Below are positions 1-8,054 of a stretch of DNA of 41,775 nt, piece by piece (the stretch's first letter is position 1; each line of letters begins with the position of its first letter). The DNA is from Acidobacteriaceae bacterium (GTDB lineage Bacteria > Acidobacteriota > Terriglobia > Terriglobales > Acidobacteriaceae). The stretch spans positions 1 through 41,775 of the forward strand of contig PMHV01000057.1 of assembly GCA_003156805.1 (NCBI GenBank), given 5' to 3'. The position numbers and the translations under genes are program-made. The notes beneath the pieces were generated by a model. The model did no database searches. It was not told where the DNA came from and worked only from the letters and a program-made list of their open reading frames with translations.

Positions 1-407
1 ACCAGGATTCCCTCGGCGCTTTCCAGCGGGCTCAGCATGATTTCAATCGGAAACTCGCTGCCATCCTTCCGTCGCCCGGAGAGCTCGATCCCCATGCCGA
101 TCTGTTGCTCCAACGCTTCCGCCGCGCTTCGGGTAGCGTCCGCGATCAGCCGCTCGGCAAAGCCCTCGGGAATGATGCTCTTCACCTTCTGCCCGACCAG
201 CTCATCGCGCCGGTACCCGAACTGCTTCTCCGCCTGAACATTCACCAGGACGATCTCTCCACCCTGGTTCACCACCACCATCGCATCCGGCGCCGCTTCC
301 AATAACCCTCGATACCTCGCGTCCGATTCTCTGCTCTCGTTGAGAGCGCGGCCCGTCTTCCTATCACCGGCCCCGCTCCTACGGCCTCCATTGGCAATCA
401 CAACCAT
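1..407 (-). CDS. PAS-domain signalling protein, N-terminal part (cut by window edge)
   Basis: Reading the minus strand from the ATG at 405-407 gives an open frame that runs off the left edge. After about 30 polar residues comes a typical PAS domain: 'ARYRGLLEAAPDAMVVVN', then 'IVLVNVQAEKQFGY', 'DELVGQ' and 'RRKDGSEFPIEIMLSP'. In this family such a PAS is usually the sensory input of a histidine kinase, diguanylate cyclase or LuxR-type regulator, but the output domain lies outside the window. The start is uncertain: the frame stays open further upstream and a GTG at 468-470 is an alternative. No strong Shine-Dalgarno sequence precedes either. The PAS assignment is firm; the protein type is unknown. 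Confidence 0.75.
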   Translation of the reverse strand, partial: MVVIANGGRRSGAGDRKTGRALNESRESDARYRGLLEAAPDAMVVVNQGGEIVLVNVQAEKQFGYRRDELVGQKVKSIIPEGFAERLIADATRSAAEALEQQIGMGIELSGRRKDGSEFPIEIMLSPLESAEGIL

Positions 408-808
408 TCTTGTGTAATCGGCAACAGGCTCGCCAAACTTCAACAGTCTCAAGAATTCCCACAGGCTCACTGTGACATCCAACCTTGTCCCCGCCCCATC
501 ACTTGCGCGATCATGGTCGAGGCCGTGACGGTTGGCACAAGCCAATCATCACGCCCCGAAATCCTTTGTTTCACGGACTTGGTATTTAAGCTCTTTGACA
601 TCCGTATTTTGCGGGAAATTTCCTGCTAACGTGAAGATTCCAAAAGACCGTGAGGGGTGGGGGTATCCCTATTTTTCAGCCTGGGAGCGAGCTATCCAAC
701 ACTCGCCGCAACCCCGCCCCAAACTTTATTTTGGGGCCGAGATTCACAGCGACATTGCGTCCCGTCGCAGAGACGGCGTAAGCATTGGCGCTCGAAGCCC
801 GAAGCACG
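408..808. other. Non-coding stretch with a degenerate intergenic repeat
   Basis: No convincing gene is visible on either strand. The stretch holds the degenerate repeat described at 605-669 (TTTTGCGGG, GCTAAC, GATTCCA, then a G-rich run ending in TATCCC). The part from 690 to 808 is C-rich and shows no recognisable motif. It probably also carries the promoter of the PAS protein, but no good -35/-10 pair could be picked out. Confidence 0.5.
605..669 (+). repeat. Degenerate intergenic element, copy 1 (GCTAAC-GATTCCA-G-rich-TATCCC)
   Basis: The order of blocks is TTTTGCGGG, GCTAAC (625-630), GAAGATTCCAAAA, ACCG, a GAGGGGTGGGGG run and TATCCC. The same block order recurs at 16411-16465 with substitutions. 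Neither copy lies in a coding frame. It looks like a dispersed conserved intergenic element; I recall similar G-rich elements ending in GGGTAYCCC from Terriglobia genomes, but function is unknown. Confidence 0.5.
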
Positions 809-937
809 TCAATACAGCGCCCGCTCCCCCTCCGGCCGCGTCTTCCATCTGCGGTGCACCCACAGCCACTGCTCCGGATACTTCCTCACATACTCTTCAA
901 TAATGTGAGTGAACATCCGCGTGTTGGCCATGCTTTC
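809..937 (-). pseudogene. 3'-terminal duplicate fragment of the lpxL/htrB-like acyltransferase
   Basis: The minus strand encodes the last ~39 residues of a lysophospholipid acyltransferase (ANTRMFTHIIEEYVRKYP, EQWLWVHRRWKTRPEGE, then ALY and stop). This is almost the same as the C-terminus of the complete gene at 1392-2291 (ANTQMFTHLIEKYVRKYP... EPVVY). Nucleotide similarity is high over about 115 bp and then stops abruptly. The frame stays open upstream, but that part does not resemble the acyltransferase and lies antisense to the small gene at 1097. It lacks the catalytic HX4E motif, so it cannot be active. It is best read as a partial duplication or the remnant of a tandem paralogue. Confidence 0.75.
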
Positions 938-1096
938 TCCGGCGGCAGTTTTTGCAATCGCCCGGTTAAAGCAGCCGATATAGGAGCCGACGCTCTTCGC
1001 GGTGGTGAGGTACTTCCGTGCCTCGGAAGTAACATCTTGTGTGCCAGCCCGCAGGCAGCTTCGGTGTAAGATTGCTACAGGATCTTCGGAGACGTT

Positions 1097-1324
1097 ATGA
1101 AACGAATTGCGGCTTTCATGCTGCTGGCCGCCTCCAGTGTTGCCTGGTCGGCACCGGCTAAAACTGAACGCACCAATATTGGAGAAAATTCGCGCGAGGC
1201 CCGGAAGGCAGCCAAGCAGCAACAGAAAACCGTAAAGAAGGCAGCCAAGAAACAGCGGAAAAACATGAAGAGATACCAGAAGGCGCAACGCAAGGCGGCG
1301 AAGAACGGGCAACGGCGCCGCTAA
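1097..1324 (+). CDS. Small lysine/arginine-rich secreted protein
   Basis: A 75-residue protein. It starts with a clear signal peptide (MKRIAAFMLLAASSVAWSAPA) and continues with a very basic, alanine-rich tail in which AARKAAKQQQ/KKAAKKQ-type segments alternate, probably a single charged helix. Shine-Dalgarno GGAG lies 7-8 bases before the ATG. No known domain is recognised. The cleaved protein would be about 55 residues and strongly cationic, suggesting binding to anionic polymers such as lipopolysaccharide, nucleic acid or wall material; this is inference only. It lies between the acyltransferase fragment and, convergently, the intact acyltransferase. Confidence 0.65.
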   Translation: MKRIAAFMLLAASSVAWSAPAKTERTNIGENSREARKAAKQQQKTVKKAAKKQRKNMKRYQKAQRKAAKNGQRRR

Positions 1325-1351
1325 ACAGCCTTCGCGTTCCTGCCGAAGTTG

Positions 1352-1386
1352 GCAGTCCGAGATCCGAGGTCCGACGTCCGACGCCC
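1352..1386. repeat. Heptamer tandem array, 5 units, 5 bp after the lpxL stop
   Basis: Five consecutive 7-bp units (GCAGTCC GAGATCC GAGGTCC GACGTCC GACGCCC, plus strand) share the consensus GAGGTCC. The array begins 5 bp beyond the stop codon of the minus-strand acyltransferase. The same heptamer family recurs at 2365-2392 and as two inverted arms at 11483-11619. It may form part of a transcript 3' end, but no U-rich terminator tail is present. Confidence 0.7.
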
Positions 1387-1391
1387 GCACT

Positions 1392-2291
1392 TTAATACAC
1401 CACCGGTTCCCCCTCCGGCCGCGTCTTCCACCTCCGGTGCACCCACAGCCACTGCTCCGGATATTTCCTCACATACTTTTCAATAAGGTGAGTGAACATC
1501 TGCGTGTTGGCCACAATGTCGGCTTCGAGATCGCCGGTCTTGATCAACTCCATCGCCGGATCGAAGCGCAACCGGTACTTTCCCAGCGCCGCATCCCAAA
1601 TCGTGAACGTGGGCACCACCGCGGCGTCCGTGCGCAGTGCAATGCGCGCCAGCCCGCTCGCCGTGCACGCCGGAACGCCGAAGAAGTCCACAAAAATTCC
1701 CTGCGGCGGAGTCATATTCGTGTCCATCAAAATGCCCACGACTTCCCCCGCCTTCATCGCCGCCAGCAATCCGCGCACAAAGTTATCTTTGTCCACAGTC
1801 TTGTTTCCATGCATGGTGCGGTACTCGCGGATCAGCCGGTCCAGATACGCGTTGTCCATCGCCCGCATCACCACGTGCATCGGGTGCCCGTGCATCGAAT
1901 GCGTGAATGCGGAAAGTTCCCAGCCGCCGAAGTGCGCGGTTAGAAACAGAACTCCCTTGCCTCGGGCATAGGCCTGCTCGTAATTCTCCAGCCCGTCGTA
2001 CAGCACCACCTGCTCGACGTTTTCCAGCGTGTACTTGGGAAATTGGCAGACTTCGGCCAGTTGCCGGCCCAGCGAAGTAAACTCCGCGCGCAGAATCCGC
2101 GCCCGCTCCGGTTCACTTTTTTCGGGAAATGCCAGGTCAAGATTGCGCATTCCCACGCGGCGCAACCGCACATGCAGGACATACACAACCCAGGCCACGC
2201 CAATGGCCAGAGCGCGCGCCGCCGGACGCGGCAAAGCTCCCAGCAGTTTGATCACCGGCCACGCCGCCGCATATTCAAGTCGCTGCCGCAT
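1392..2291 (-). CDS. Lysophospholipid/lipid A acyltransferase (LpxL/HtrB family)
   Basis: A 299-residue inner-membrane acyltransferase. The N-terminal ~45 residues are hydrophobic, followed by 'VGMRNLDLAFPEK', typical of the Lip_A_acyltransferase family. The catalytic HX4E motif is at H120-FGGW-E125 ('LTAHFGGWEL'). The C-terminus carries the usual 'PEQWLWVHRRWKTRPEGE' block. The family transfers a secondary acyl chain from acyl-ACP to a lipid A precursor or related lipid on the cytosolic face of the inner membrane. Length matches the family. The last 39 codons are duplicated at 809-937. The stop is followed after 5 bp by a heptamer array (1352-1386). The exact lipid substrate cannot be assigned. 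Confidence 0.9.
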   Translation of the reverse strand: MRQRLEYAAAWPVIKLLGALPRPAARALAIGVAWVVYVLHVRLRRVGMRNLDLAFPEKSEPERARILRAEFTSLGRQLAEVCQFPKYTLENVEQVVLYDGLENYEQAYARGKGVLFLTAHFGGWELSAFTHSMHGHPMHVVMRAMDNAYLDRLIREYRTMHGNKTVDKDNFVRGLLAAMKAGEVVGILMDTNMTPPQGIFVDFFGVPACTASGLARIALRTDAAVVPTFTIWDAALGKYRLRFDPAMELIKTGDLEADIVANTQMFTHLIEKYVRKYPEQWLWVHRRWKTRPEGEPVVY

Positions 2292-2364
2292 CAGGGAAGC
2301 GTGACCGTATCATCGCGAAAAATAACCTGTCAAACCGAGCAGCGGCTCTTCAAGGTTTTGAGCC

Positions 2365-2392
2365 GAAGTCTGAGGTCCGAAGTCCAAGGTCC
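2365..2392. repeat. Heptamer tandem array, 4 units, 6 bp after the SYLF gene stop
   Basis: Four 7-bp units (GAAGTCT GAGGTCC GAAGTCC AAGGTCC on the plus strand) start 6 bp after the stop codon of the minus-strand SYLF gene. Immediately beyond lies a small inverted repeat, CGGCTC/GAGCCG, at 2343-2348 and 2360-2365. Same family as 1352-1386 and 11483-11619. It separates the SYLF gene from the downstream acyltransferase. Confidence 0.65.
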
Positions 2393-2398
2393 GTCTTC

Positions 2399-3091
2399 TT
2401 ATTTCGCCGCTTCCTGCGCCCATTTCGAGAGCGTGCTCAGGAACGGACTCGCCCCCGCAGGCGGCTCGATCGTTCCGGTCAGCGACGTTCGGAACGGCAC
2501 CATGCGCCCGTAGAATTCGCGCGTGCTGTCTTTGTCCTGTTTCACTATCGCGCCGTCCAGGCTGACTCCGGCAAAAATGCCGCGCGCCCGCGAATAGGTC
2601 AGCACCTCAGCCCGCATCTTCCAATCCGTGTTGCCTTCGGCGTGCCGCCCCACCGGACCGGCTGCCACTGAAGCGTCCGCGCCCAACTCAAACTTGCTCG
2701 AGAGCAGATTCTTCATTCCATTGTCGTTCATGATCAGCATGACCAAGTCCACTGCTTGCCCGCCGATCTGAAGTCCGAAACTGCCGCCGGCCACGCTGAA
2801 AAATGCCGGAGCGCTCCATCCCTTAGGCGTGCGGCAGCTGGCCAGCCCGCGCCCATAGCGCCCGCCAAAGATGAAGCCGCCTTTCAGCATCGACGGCACC
2901 ACCGCCACGCACTCCGCCGATCCCAACACTTCCTGCGGAATGCCTTTATCAGGCGCGCCCTGAATCTCATCCAGCACATCCGCCGCTGCCTGTACGCGGT
3001 CCTGCGCTTTGGATTCTTTCGGTTGATCGTCCGCCGCTACAGCAGCCACACTCAGGCACAACATCACCGCCACCAGCACAGACTTTTTCAT
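2399..3091 (-). CDS. SYLF-domain (YSC84-like) lipid-binding protein, secreted
   Basis: A 230-residue protein with signal peptide MKKSVLVAVMLCLSVAAVAA, then a complete SYLF/Ysc84 domain: 'VLDEIQGAPDKGIPQEVL', 'AECVAVVPSMLKGGFIFGGRYGRG', 'WSAPAFFSVAGGSFGLQIGGQ', 'VDLVMLIMND' and 'GRHAEGNTDWKMRAEVLTYSRARGIFAGVSLDGA'. Family members bind phosphoinositides in eukaryotes; bacterial homologues are periplasmic or outer-membrane-associated with undefined roles. It starts with ATG at 3089-3091 and is transcribed toward the acyltransferase, possibly as a monocistron since a heptamer array follows the stop. Family assignment is firm; function is not. Confidence 0.9.
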   Translation of the reverse strand: MKKSVLVAVMLCLSVAAVAADDQPKESKAQDRVQAAADVLDEIQGAPDKGIPQEVLGSAECVAVVPSMLKGGFIFGGRYGRGLASCRTPKGWSAPAFFSVAGGSFGLQIGGQAVDLVMLIMNDNGMKNLLSSKFELGADASVAAGPVGRHAEGNTDWKMRAEVLTYSRARGIFAGVSLDGAIVKQDKDSTREFYGRMVPFRTSLTGTIEPPAGASPFLSTLSKWAQEAAK

Positions 3092-3468
3092 AGTTCCTCA
3101 TCGCACAAGAATTCTCTGGGATTTGGTATTTGGATTGTAAACGAAGAGGCCGCTGTTGCATCGCTTCGGTTCGGGCGGCTTTTACACATCCTTCCGCCGT
3201 GCACCGTTCTGGGCGTCGGTCTCTTGTGCAATCTGATGATTCGCCGGAGTCCATTACATGAGCGCCGTTACATCTTTCCCAGCTGTTCCATCTGTAATAA
3301 ACCCGTCCTGTAACAAACCCGTCGCTCTTGAAACCAGCAGAGTAGACGAAAACGGCAAGGCCGTTCACGAAGCAAGTCGCCTCCCGCCATCTAAAACTTA
3401 ATTTTTCTCCGAGAGTGTTCACAATTGAGCATTCTCGGCACCAGCCCTGAGGCATTATCCTCTTTGCC
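3092..3468. other. Intergenic stretch, no gene recognised
   Basis: About 375 bp between the divergently placed SYLF gene (minus) and the small zinc-finger gene (plus). Open frames here show no protein-like composition. It must hold the promoters for both flanking genes, but no clear -35/-10 pair was identified. No tandem array, hairpin cluster or RNA gene could be supported. Confidence 0.4.
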
Positions 3469-3618
3469 ATGGGCAAAAAACTTAGCCTAAAACAATCGCT
3501 TACTGTCCAATGTCCGACTTGCGGTGCCGCGCCCGGAGAGAAGTGCGAACTCAGCACTGGCCAACCACGCACGGAACCACACCGCGACCGCCGATTGATC
3601 GCCAAAGAGCAAACCTAG
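3469..3618 (+). CDS. 49-residue zinc-finger protein (CPTCGAAPGEKC...PHRDRR type)
   Basis: ATG at 3469 opens a 49-codon frame ending with TAG at 3616-3618. The protein has 'CPTCGAAPGEKCELSTGQ' followed by 'EPHRDRR', i.e. C-x2-C-x7-C and a nearby histidine, ending in a basic tail. This matches the short zinc-finger module (CPxCGAxPGxxC...PHxxR) found as stand-alone small proteins in actinobacteria, acidobacteria and phages and as a tail on larger DNA-binding proteins. The expected role is zinc-dependent nucleic-acid or protein binding. It lies just upstream of the first Gloeo/Verruco-repeat gene on the same strand. No strong ribosome-binding site is seen. Confidence 0.65.
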   Translation: MGKKLSLKQSLTVQCPTCGAAPGEKCELSTGQPRTEPHRDRRLIAKEQT

Positions 3619-3679
3619 CAACGCAACTTTAAGGACAGTACCCCATAGTCTTTGCAGCCATCGACCTTGCCAGGCGTGC

Positions 3680-3685
3680 TATACT
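3680..3685 (+). promoter_or_regulatory. Candidate extended -10 promoter for the first GNLYG-repeat gene
   Basis: TATACT at 3680-3685 is preceded by TG one base upstream (GCGTGCTATACT), the extended -10 pattern. It would start transcription near 3692 and leave a ~60-base leader before the chosen GTG at 3751. No good -35 box is present. Sequence inspection only. Confidence 0.35.
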
Positions 3686-3750
3686 TCTCGCCACGTTCGG
3701 CTCTCCCCCAAGTCTTGAAGTATTCTGCATCTCAGAGAGGTAGGCTTTCA

Positions 3751-5043
3751 GTGACCCACACAAGTTTCTCATCTGCCCGAAAAATCTCGTCCATTCTGAA
3801 GATCGCATTCGCAATTGCGGCGATAGCCTTCGCGCTGTCAGCCGCCGCAACCGCCCAGACCATATCCGAGATTGCATGGATCAGCGACACATACTCCGGG
3901 CTCGCCTTCGATTCCGCCGGCAATCTTTACGGCGTAACCGCCGGTGGCGCAGGTGGTGGCGGAACTTGCAACGGAGGCTGCGGTCAAGTCTTCGAATTGT
4001 CGCCCGACTCCGGCGGCTGGACCCAAACCGTCCTCTATAACTTCGTCGGAGGCGATGACGGCAGTTATCCTGGCGGCCTGGTCGTCGACGCGGCAGGCAA
4101 TTTATACGGCACCACTTCTTACGGAGGCTCGTCCGGTTGCGGCAGTATCGGCTGCGGCACAGTTTTCAAATTGTCCCGCTCAGGCGGCGATTGGAAGGAA
4201 ACGTTGATTCACGTTTTCACCGACACCGAACCGCAAGATGGCTTGTATGCGGGATTTCCCTTAGTCTTCGACGCTGAAGGAAATCTCTACGGCACCACCG
4301 GCGGTGGTGGCGTAGGCACATTCTGCAACGGCGGCGGCTGCGGCGTCGCCTTCAGACTCTCGCCCGCGTCCGGCGGCCAATGGAAAGAGAACGTCCTGTA
4401 CAGCTTCCCAGGCGGAGCGGCGGGCTTCAATGCCCTCGGTCCTCTCACCTTTGACGCGAAAGGCAACCTCTACGGCGTAATGCAGGCCGGAGGAGATTTC
4501 TCGACTGCTTGCGGCTCAGGAGGCTGTGGCCTAATCTTTGAACTGGTGAACACCGCGCACGGCTGGAAGCAAGGCATTCTCCACACCTTCCACGATGCCG
4601 ACGGCCACCAGCCCAATGCTGGCTTGATCTTCGACGCGGCCGGCAATCTTTACGGGACAACATTTTCAGGCGGACGATTCACCGACGGCCTTGCCTTCAA
4701 ACTGTCGCCCGTCTCCGGCGGCTGGAAAGAAACTTCGCTCTACAACTTCACCGGCGGCAACGACGGTTCGAGTCCCACTGCGGGCCTGGCCTTCGATAAG
4801 CTAGGCAATCTGTACGGAACAACCGCTAACGGCACGCTGATCGAATGCGACAACGACATTTGCGGCCAGGCATTTGAGCTCTCGCCCGTCGCCGGCGGGT
4901 GGAAGTTGAGCGCCCAGTTCGCCACTCCGCAGGATTATTACCCACTCGGCGGTCTCGTCCTTGGCCGCGATGGCAATCTCTACGGCACGGCCTACGACAA
5001 CCACTACCTAACGGGAGGCGTTGCCTTTGAGATTACGCCGTAG
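3751..5043 (+). CDS. Secreted Gloeo/Verruco (GloVer) tandem-repeat protein 1
   Basis: About 430 residues. A signal peptide (hydrophobic AFAIAAIAFALSAAATAQ, cleavage near residue 36) is followed by seven copies of a ~55-residue repeat, each built as 'GLxFDxxGNLYGTT..GG....GC..VFELSP..GGW....LYxFxGGxDG'. This is the gloeo/verruco repeat family (TIGR03803). Seven repeats suggest a seven-bladed beta-propeller. Several loops carry paired cysteines (TCNGGCG, GCGSIGCG, FCNGGGCG, ACGSGGCG), probably disulfides. GTG at 3751 was chosen because AGAGAGG precedes it; an in-frame TTG at 3652 would add an unlikely 33 residues. The role is unknown, probably extracellular binding or carbohydrate contact. First of three tandem paralogues. 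Confidence 0.85.
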   Translation: MTHTSFSSARKISSILKIAFAIAAIAFALSAAATAQTISEIAWISDTYSGLAFDSAGNLYGVTAGGAGGGGTCNGGCGQVFELSPDSGGWTQTVLYNFVGGDDGSYPGGLVVDAAGNLYGTTSYGGSSGCGSIGCGTVFKLSRSGGDWKETLIHVFTDTEPQDGLYAGFPLVFDAEGNLYGTTGGGGVGTFCNGGGCGVAFRLSPASGGQWKENVLYSFPGGAAGFNALGPLTFDAKGNLYGVMQAGGDFSTACGSGGCGLIFELVNTAHGWKQGILHTFHDADGHQPNAGLIFDAAGNLYGTTFSGGRFTDGLAFKLSPVSGGWKETSLYNFTGGNDGSSPTAGLAFDKLGNLYGTTANGTLIECDNDICGQAFELSPVAGGWKLSAQFATPQDYYPLGGLVLGRDGNLYGTAYDNHYLTGGVAFEITP

Positions 5044-5312
5044 CGCTCAAGCCGAAGACTAGAATCGGCAGGCGGTGTGCAAGAATTTTCCTATCGAGTT
5101 TTCGGCGTTGGAAAGCACGAGTCCGCTCCAGATTCCTTGAAAACTCTTGTAGCTGGATTCTCTTTTTCGTGATAAAGTTCCGCGCAATAGGTTTCCCAGG
5201 CTCCGCAGCTAACCCCCAATTGCGGTTTGTTTCTGTTCCCGCTTCTAATGTCGCGCCTCAGTGGGAAGCCTTCGCATACTCCGTCGAATCGGATCATTGC
5301 AGGAGAAGCCTC

Positions 5313-6626
5313 ATGAAAAATCAGACATCCCCTATCTCTACGACCTCGCGCATCAGCTTCCTTCTGCTCTCCCTGGCGATCATCCTGGCGATCATCGCCA
5401 GCCTGGCAGCAAGCGCACACGCACAAACCCTGACGACTCTCTACAACATGGGCGACACGCAACCGAACAGCCCTTACGCTGGGGTGGCAGCTGACAAGGC
5501 AGGCAATCTTTATGGCGCCACGCTGGGCGGCGACTTTGTCGAAGGCGTGGTCTACAAGCTGACATATGTTTCCGGCGAATGGCAGGCATCGGTGATCTAC
5601 AACTTCACCGGCGCCGCCGACGGCGGACATCCCTCGACCACTCCCATCTTCGACGCGGCGGGCAATCTCTACGGCGCAACCCAGACCGGCGGCATCCTCG
5701 GCACTCCCACCTGCGGCAGCCTGGGATGCGGCGTGGTTTACAAGCTCTCGCCTGTCTCCGGCGGAGGCTGGCAGGAAAGCGTTCTGTACTCCTTCACCGG
5801 CGGCGCCGACGGTGAAGTGGGCGGCGGCAATCTGATTTTCGATAAGGCCGGCAATCTTTACGGCTCCAACTCCGCCGGCGCCGACCTCAACAACGGCTGC
5901 TCGAACACCGAGGGTTGCGGCGTAATATTTCGTCTGGGTCCAACCTCGGAAGGAAGTTGGAAGTTCGACCTGCTGCACACCTTCGACGGCAACGGCGTCG
6001 GACCTGCGCCCCTGATCTTCGACGCTGCCGGCCATCTCTACGGCTCGGCTGCCGGTGAATGGGGCGGCTTTGAGGCTCCTTCCGGGCCTGGACTTGTCTT
6101 TCAGTTGACCAATGTTGCGGGCAAAGGCTGGATGTATGCGCCGGTCTACCAATTCCAGGGCTTAGAGGATGGCGGACTTCCCTCAGCCTTGATCATGGAC
6201 AAAGAAGGCAATTTCTACGGCACCGGCGCCATTGGTGGAATCCTTGATGACTGCTACTCCGGCATCGGACCAGAGGGCTGCGGCGTGGTCTTTAAGATTT
6301 CACCTGTATCCGGAGGCAAGTGGAAAGATACCCCCCTCTACGCCTTCACCGGCGGTGCGGGTGGCAGTCCATCCTCCGGCGTGGTCTTCGACAAGGGCAA
6401 ACTCTACGGCACGAGCTGGACCGGCGGCACCTGCTGTGGCCTCATTTTCGCGCTTGCGCCGGCGGCCGGCGGCGAATGGACGGAAACCGTGCCCTTTACC
6501 TTCGATGGAACGGATGGGCAATCGCCTTTTGCCCCGCTGCTCGTCGGTAAGGACGGGAATCTCTATGGAACCACCTTGAGCGGCGGAGCAAACCTCGGCG
6601 GCACCGTGTTTGAACTCACACCGTAA
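5313..6626 (+). CDS. Secreted Gloeo/Verruco (GloVer) tandem-repeat protein 2
   Basis: About 437 residues. ATG at 5313 has AGGAG at 5301-5305 and ideal spacing; an in-frame GTG at 5169 has no such site. The signal peptide is hydrophobic ('LLLSLAIILAIIASLAASAHAQ'). Seven GNLYG-type repeats follow (AGNLYGAT, AGNLYGAT, AGNLYGSN, AGHLYGSA, EGNFYGTG, GKLYGTS, DGNLYGTT), each with VFxLSP..GG..W..... Cysteine-paired loops recur (TCGSLGCG, CSNTEGCG, CYSGIGPEGCG). The protein ends exactly with the repeat (VFELTP), with no obvious anchor. It is a paralogue of its two neighbours and probably arose by gene duplication. Confidence 0.87.
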   Translation: MKNQTSPISTTSRISFLLLSLAIILAIIASLAASAHAQTLTTLYNMGDTQPNSPYAGVAADKAGNLYGATLGGDFVEGVVYKLTYVSGEWQASVIYNFTGAADGGHPSTTPIFDAAGNLYGATQTGGILGTPTCGSLGCGVVYKLSPVSGGGWQESVLYSFTGGADGEVGGGNLIFDKAGNLYGSNSAGADLNNGCSNTEGCGVIFRLGPTSEGSWKFDLLHTFDGNGVGPAPLIFDAAGHLYGSAAGEWGGFEAPSGPGLVFQLTNVAGKGWMYAPVYQFQGLEDGGLPSALIMDKEGNFYGTGAIGGILDDCYSGIGPEGCGVVFKISPVSGGKWKDTPLYAFTGGAGGSPSSGVVFDKGKLYGTSWTGGTCCGLIFALAPAAGGEWTETVPFTFDGTDGQSPFAPLLVGKDGNLYGTTLSGGANLGGTVFELTP

Positions 6627-6676
6627 TCGTTTTCGAACGAACGGAACTCGTAAGCAGGCGGATCGGTGAGCAGACC

Positions 6677-6691
6677 AAAAAATCGGGGCTG
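6677..6691 (+). repeat. 15-bp repeated motif between GloVer genes, copy 1
   Basis: AAAAAATCGGGGCTG occurs here, after the second GloVer gene, and again unchanged at 8055-8069 after the third. The repeat supports duplication of a gene-plus-spacer unit. No function can be assigned. Confidence 0.6.
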
Positions 6692-6720
6692 CTTAACATT
6701 GGAGTCTAGGGGTGTGTTTC

Positions 6721-7986
6721 ATGAGCAAGCAAAAATCTTCTCAAGCCGCAAAACTCGCGCACTCCCTAGGCTCCATCCTCGCCATCACCGCCGGCCTCGC
6801 CATCACCGCCGGCCTCGCCATCGCAGCACAGGCCCAAACCGAAACGGTGATCGGTTCGCCGGGCATCAGCTATGCTGGCGTGATCTTCGACACGGTCGGC
6901 AATCTCTACGGCGTTACCCAGACCGGCGGCAACTCCACCAGATGCCGTCAAGGGTGCGGTACGGTCTTCGAGCTCTCTCCCGCGACCGGCGGCGCCTGGA
7001 CGCAGACCACGATCTACAGGTTCAAGGGTCTGTTTGACGGCGGCCAACCTTACGGCGGCCTCGTCTTCGACGGCTCCGGCAACCTCTACGGCACGGCCCA
7101 GGTGGGCGGAACCGGCGGCGGCGGCACCGTGTTCAGGCTTTCTCCCGGCCCTGACAATTCCTGGACCGAGACCACGCTCTACGCGTTCAACGCCACCAAC
7201 GACGATCAGTATCCCAACTCATCGCTCATCCTCGATGACAAGGGCAACCTGTATGGCACCACCACCGCCGGGGGAGCTTACCTGTCCGGCACCGTGTTTA
7301 AGCTGTCCCCGACCACGAGTGGCGCTTGGAAAGAGACCATCCTTCACAGCTTCGGGCCTGCCGTCACCGACGGGATTGACCCCAATAGTCCTCTCGTGAT
7401 GGACGCTCAGCACAACCTCTACGGCACCACCAGCAGCGGCGGACCCTCTACTCTTGGAATCGTTTTTGAGCTGTCGCACGGCACCGATGGCGACTGGACC
7501 GAAAGCATCCTCTACAATTTTACCGATGGCGGCCAGCCTCAGGCCGGATTGATTTTTGATGGCGCCAACAGCTTGTACGGAACCACTTTCTCCGGTGGCG
7601 CATTCGGATCGGGCACGGTCTTCCGCCTCACCCGTGTCAACAACGGCGGCGTGGTCACCTGGAAGGAAATCATCCTCTACAGTTTCACGGCGGGAACCGA
7701 CGGGGCCAATCCATCCTCGCCACTCGTCCGCGACGCGGCGGGGAATCTCTACGGCACCACCGATGACGGTGTTCCCGCAGGCTGCAATAGTTTTTATGGC
7801 TGCGGACAGGTTTTCAAACTCTCGGCCGGCACTGGAGGACGATGGAGCATCGCCGCGCTTTATCCCATCCCAGCCTTTCTTGACCCGAATGGCGGTTTGG
7901 TTCTCGACTCGGCCGGAAACCTCTACGGCACGTCCATCGATAACCACTATTTTACTTACGGAGAAGTCTTCGAGGTTACGCAGTAG
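6721..7986 (+). CDS. Secreted Gloeo/Verruco (GloVer) tandem-repeat protein 3
   Basis: About 421 residues. ATG at 6721 (MSKQKSS) was preferred over an in-frame GTG three codons earlier; AGGGG lies upstream. The signal peptide contains a perfect internal duplication (AITAGLAITAGLAIAAQAQ). Seven GNLYG-type repeats follow (VGNLYGVT, SGNLYGTA, KGNLYGTT, QHNLYGTT, ANSLYGTT, AGNLYGTT, AGNLYGTS), again with VFxLSP and LYxF blocks. Only the first and sixth repeats have the cysteine pair (CRQGCG, CNSFYGCG). Last of the three tandem paralogues. Extracytoplasmic location is supported; the ligand is unknown. Confidence 0.87.
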   Translation: MSKQKSSQAAKLAHSLGSILAITAGLAITAGLAIAAQAQTETVIGSPGISYAGVIFDTVGNLYGVTQTGGNSTRCRQGCGTVFELSPATGGAWTQTTIYRFKGLFDGGQPYGGLVFDGSGNLYGTAQVGGTGGGGTVFRLSPGPDNSWTETTLYAFNATNDDQYPNSSLILDDKGNLYGTTTAGGAYLSGTVFKLSPTTSGAWKETILHSFGPAVTDGIDPNSPLVMDAQHNLYGTTSSGGPSTLGIVFELSHGTDGDWTESILYNFTDGGQPQAGLIFDGANSLYGTTFSGGAFGSGTVFRLTRVNNGGVVTWKEIILYSFTAGTDGANPSSPLVRDAAGNLYGTTDDGVPAGCNSFYGCGQVFKLSAGTGGRWSIAALYPIPAFLDPNGGLVLDSAGNLYGTSIDNHYFTYGEVFEVTQ

Positions 7987-8054
7987 GCTGGAATTTAGGC
8001 CTTGGATCTCACATCCCGGGGCAGAGCGGCTGATTCCGTCGAGGTTCTGGGGCA

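Noticed and set aside
809-1390. A 193-codon minus-strand frame as a complete protein gene
   Set aside because: Only its last ~39 codons match a known family; the rest is antisense to the small secreted-protein gene and protein-unlike.
5091-6152. Long minus-strand open frame
   Set aside because: Antisense to the second GloVer gene; composition (repeated VEDQ, AVEIA) mirrors the repeats on the other strand.
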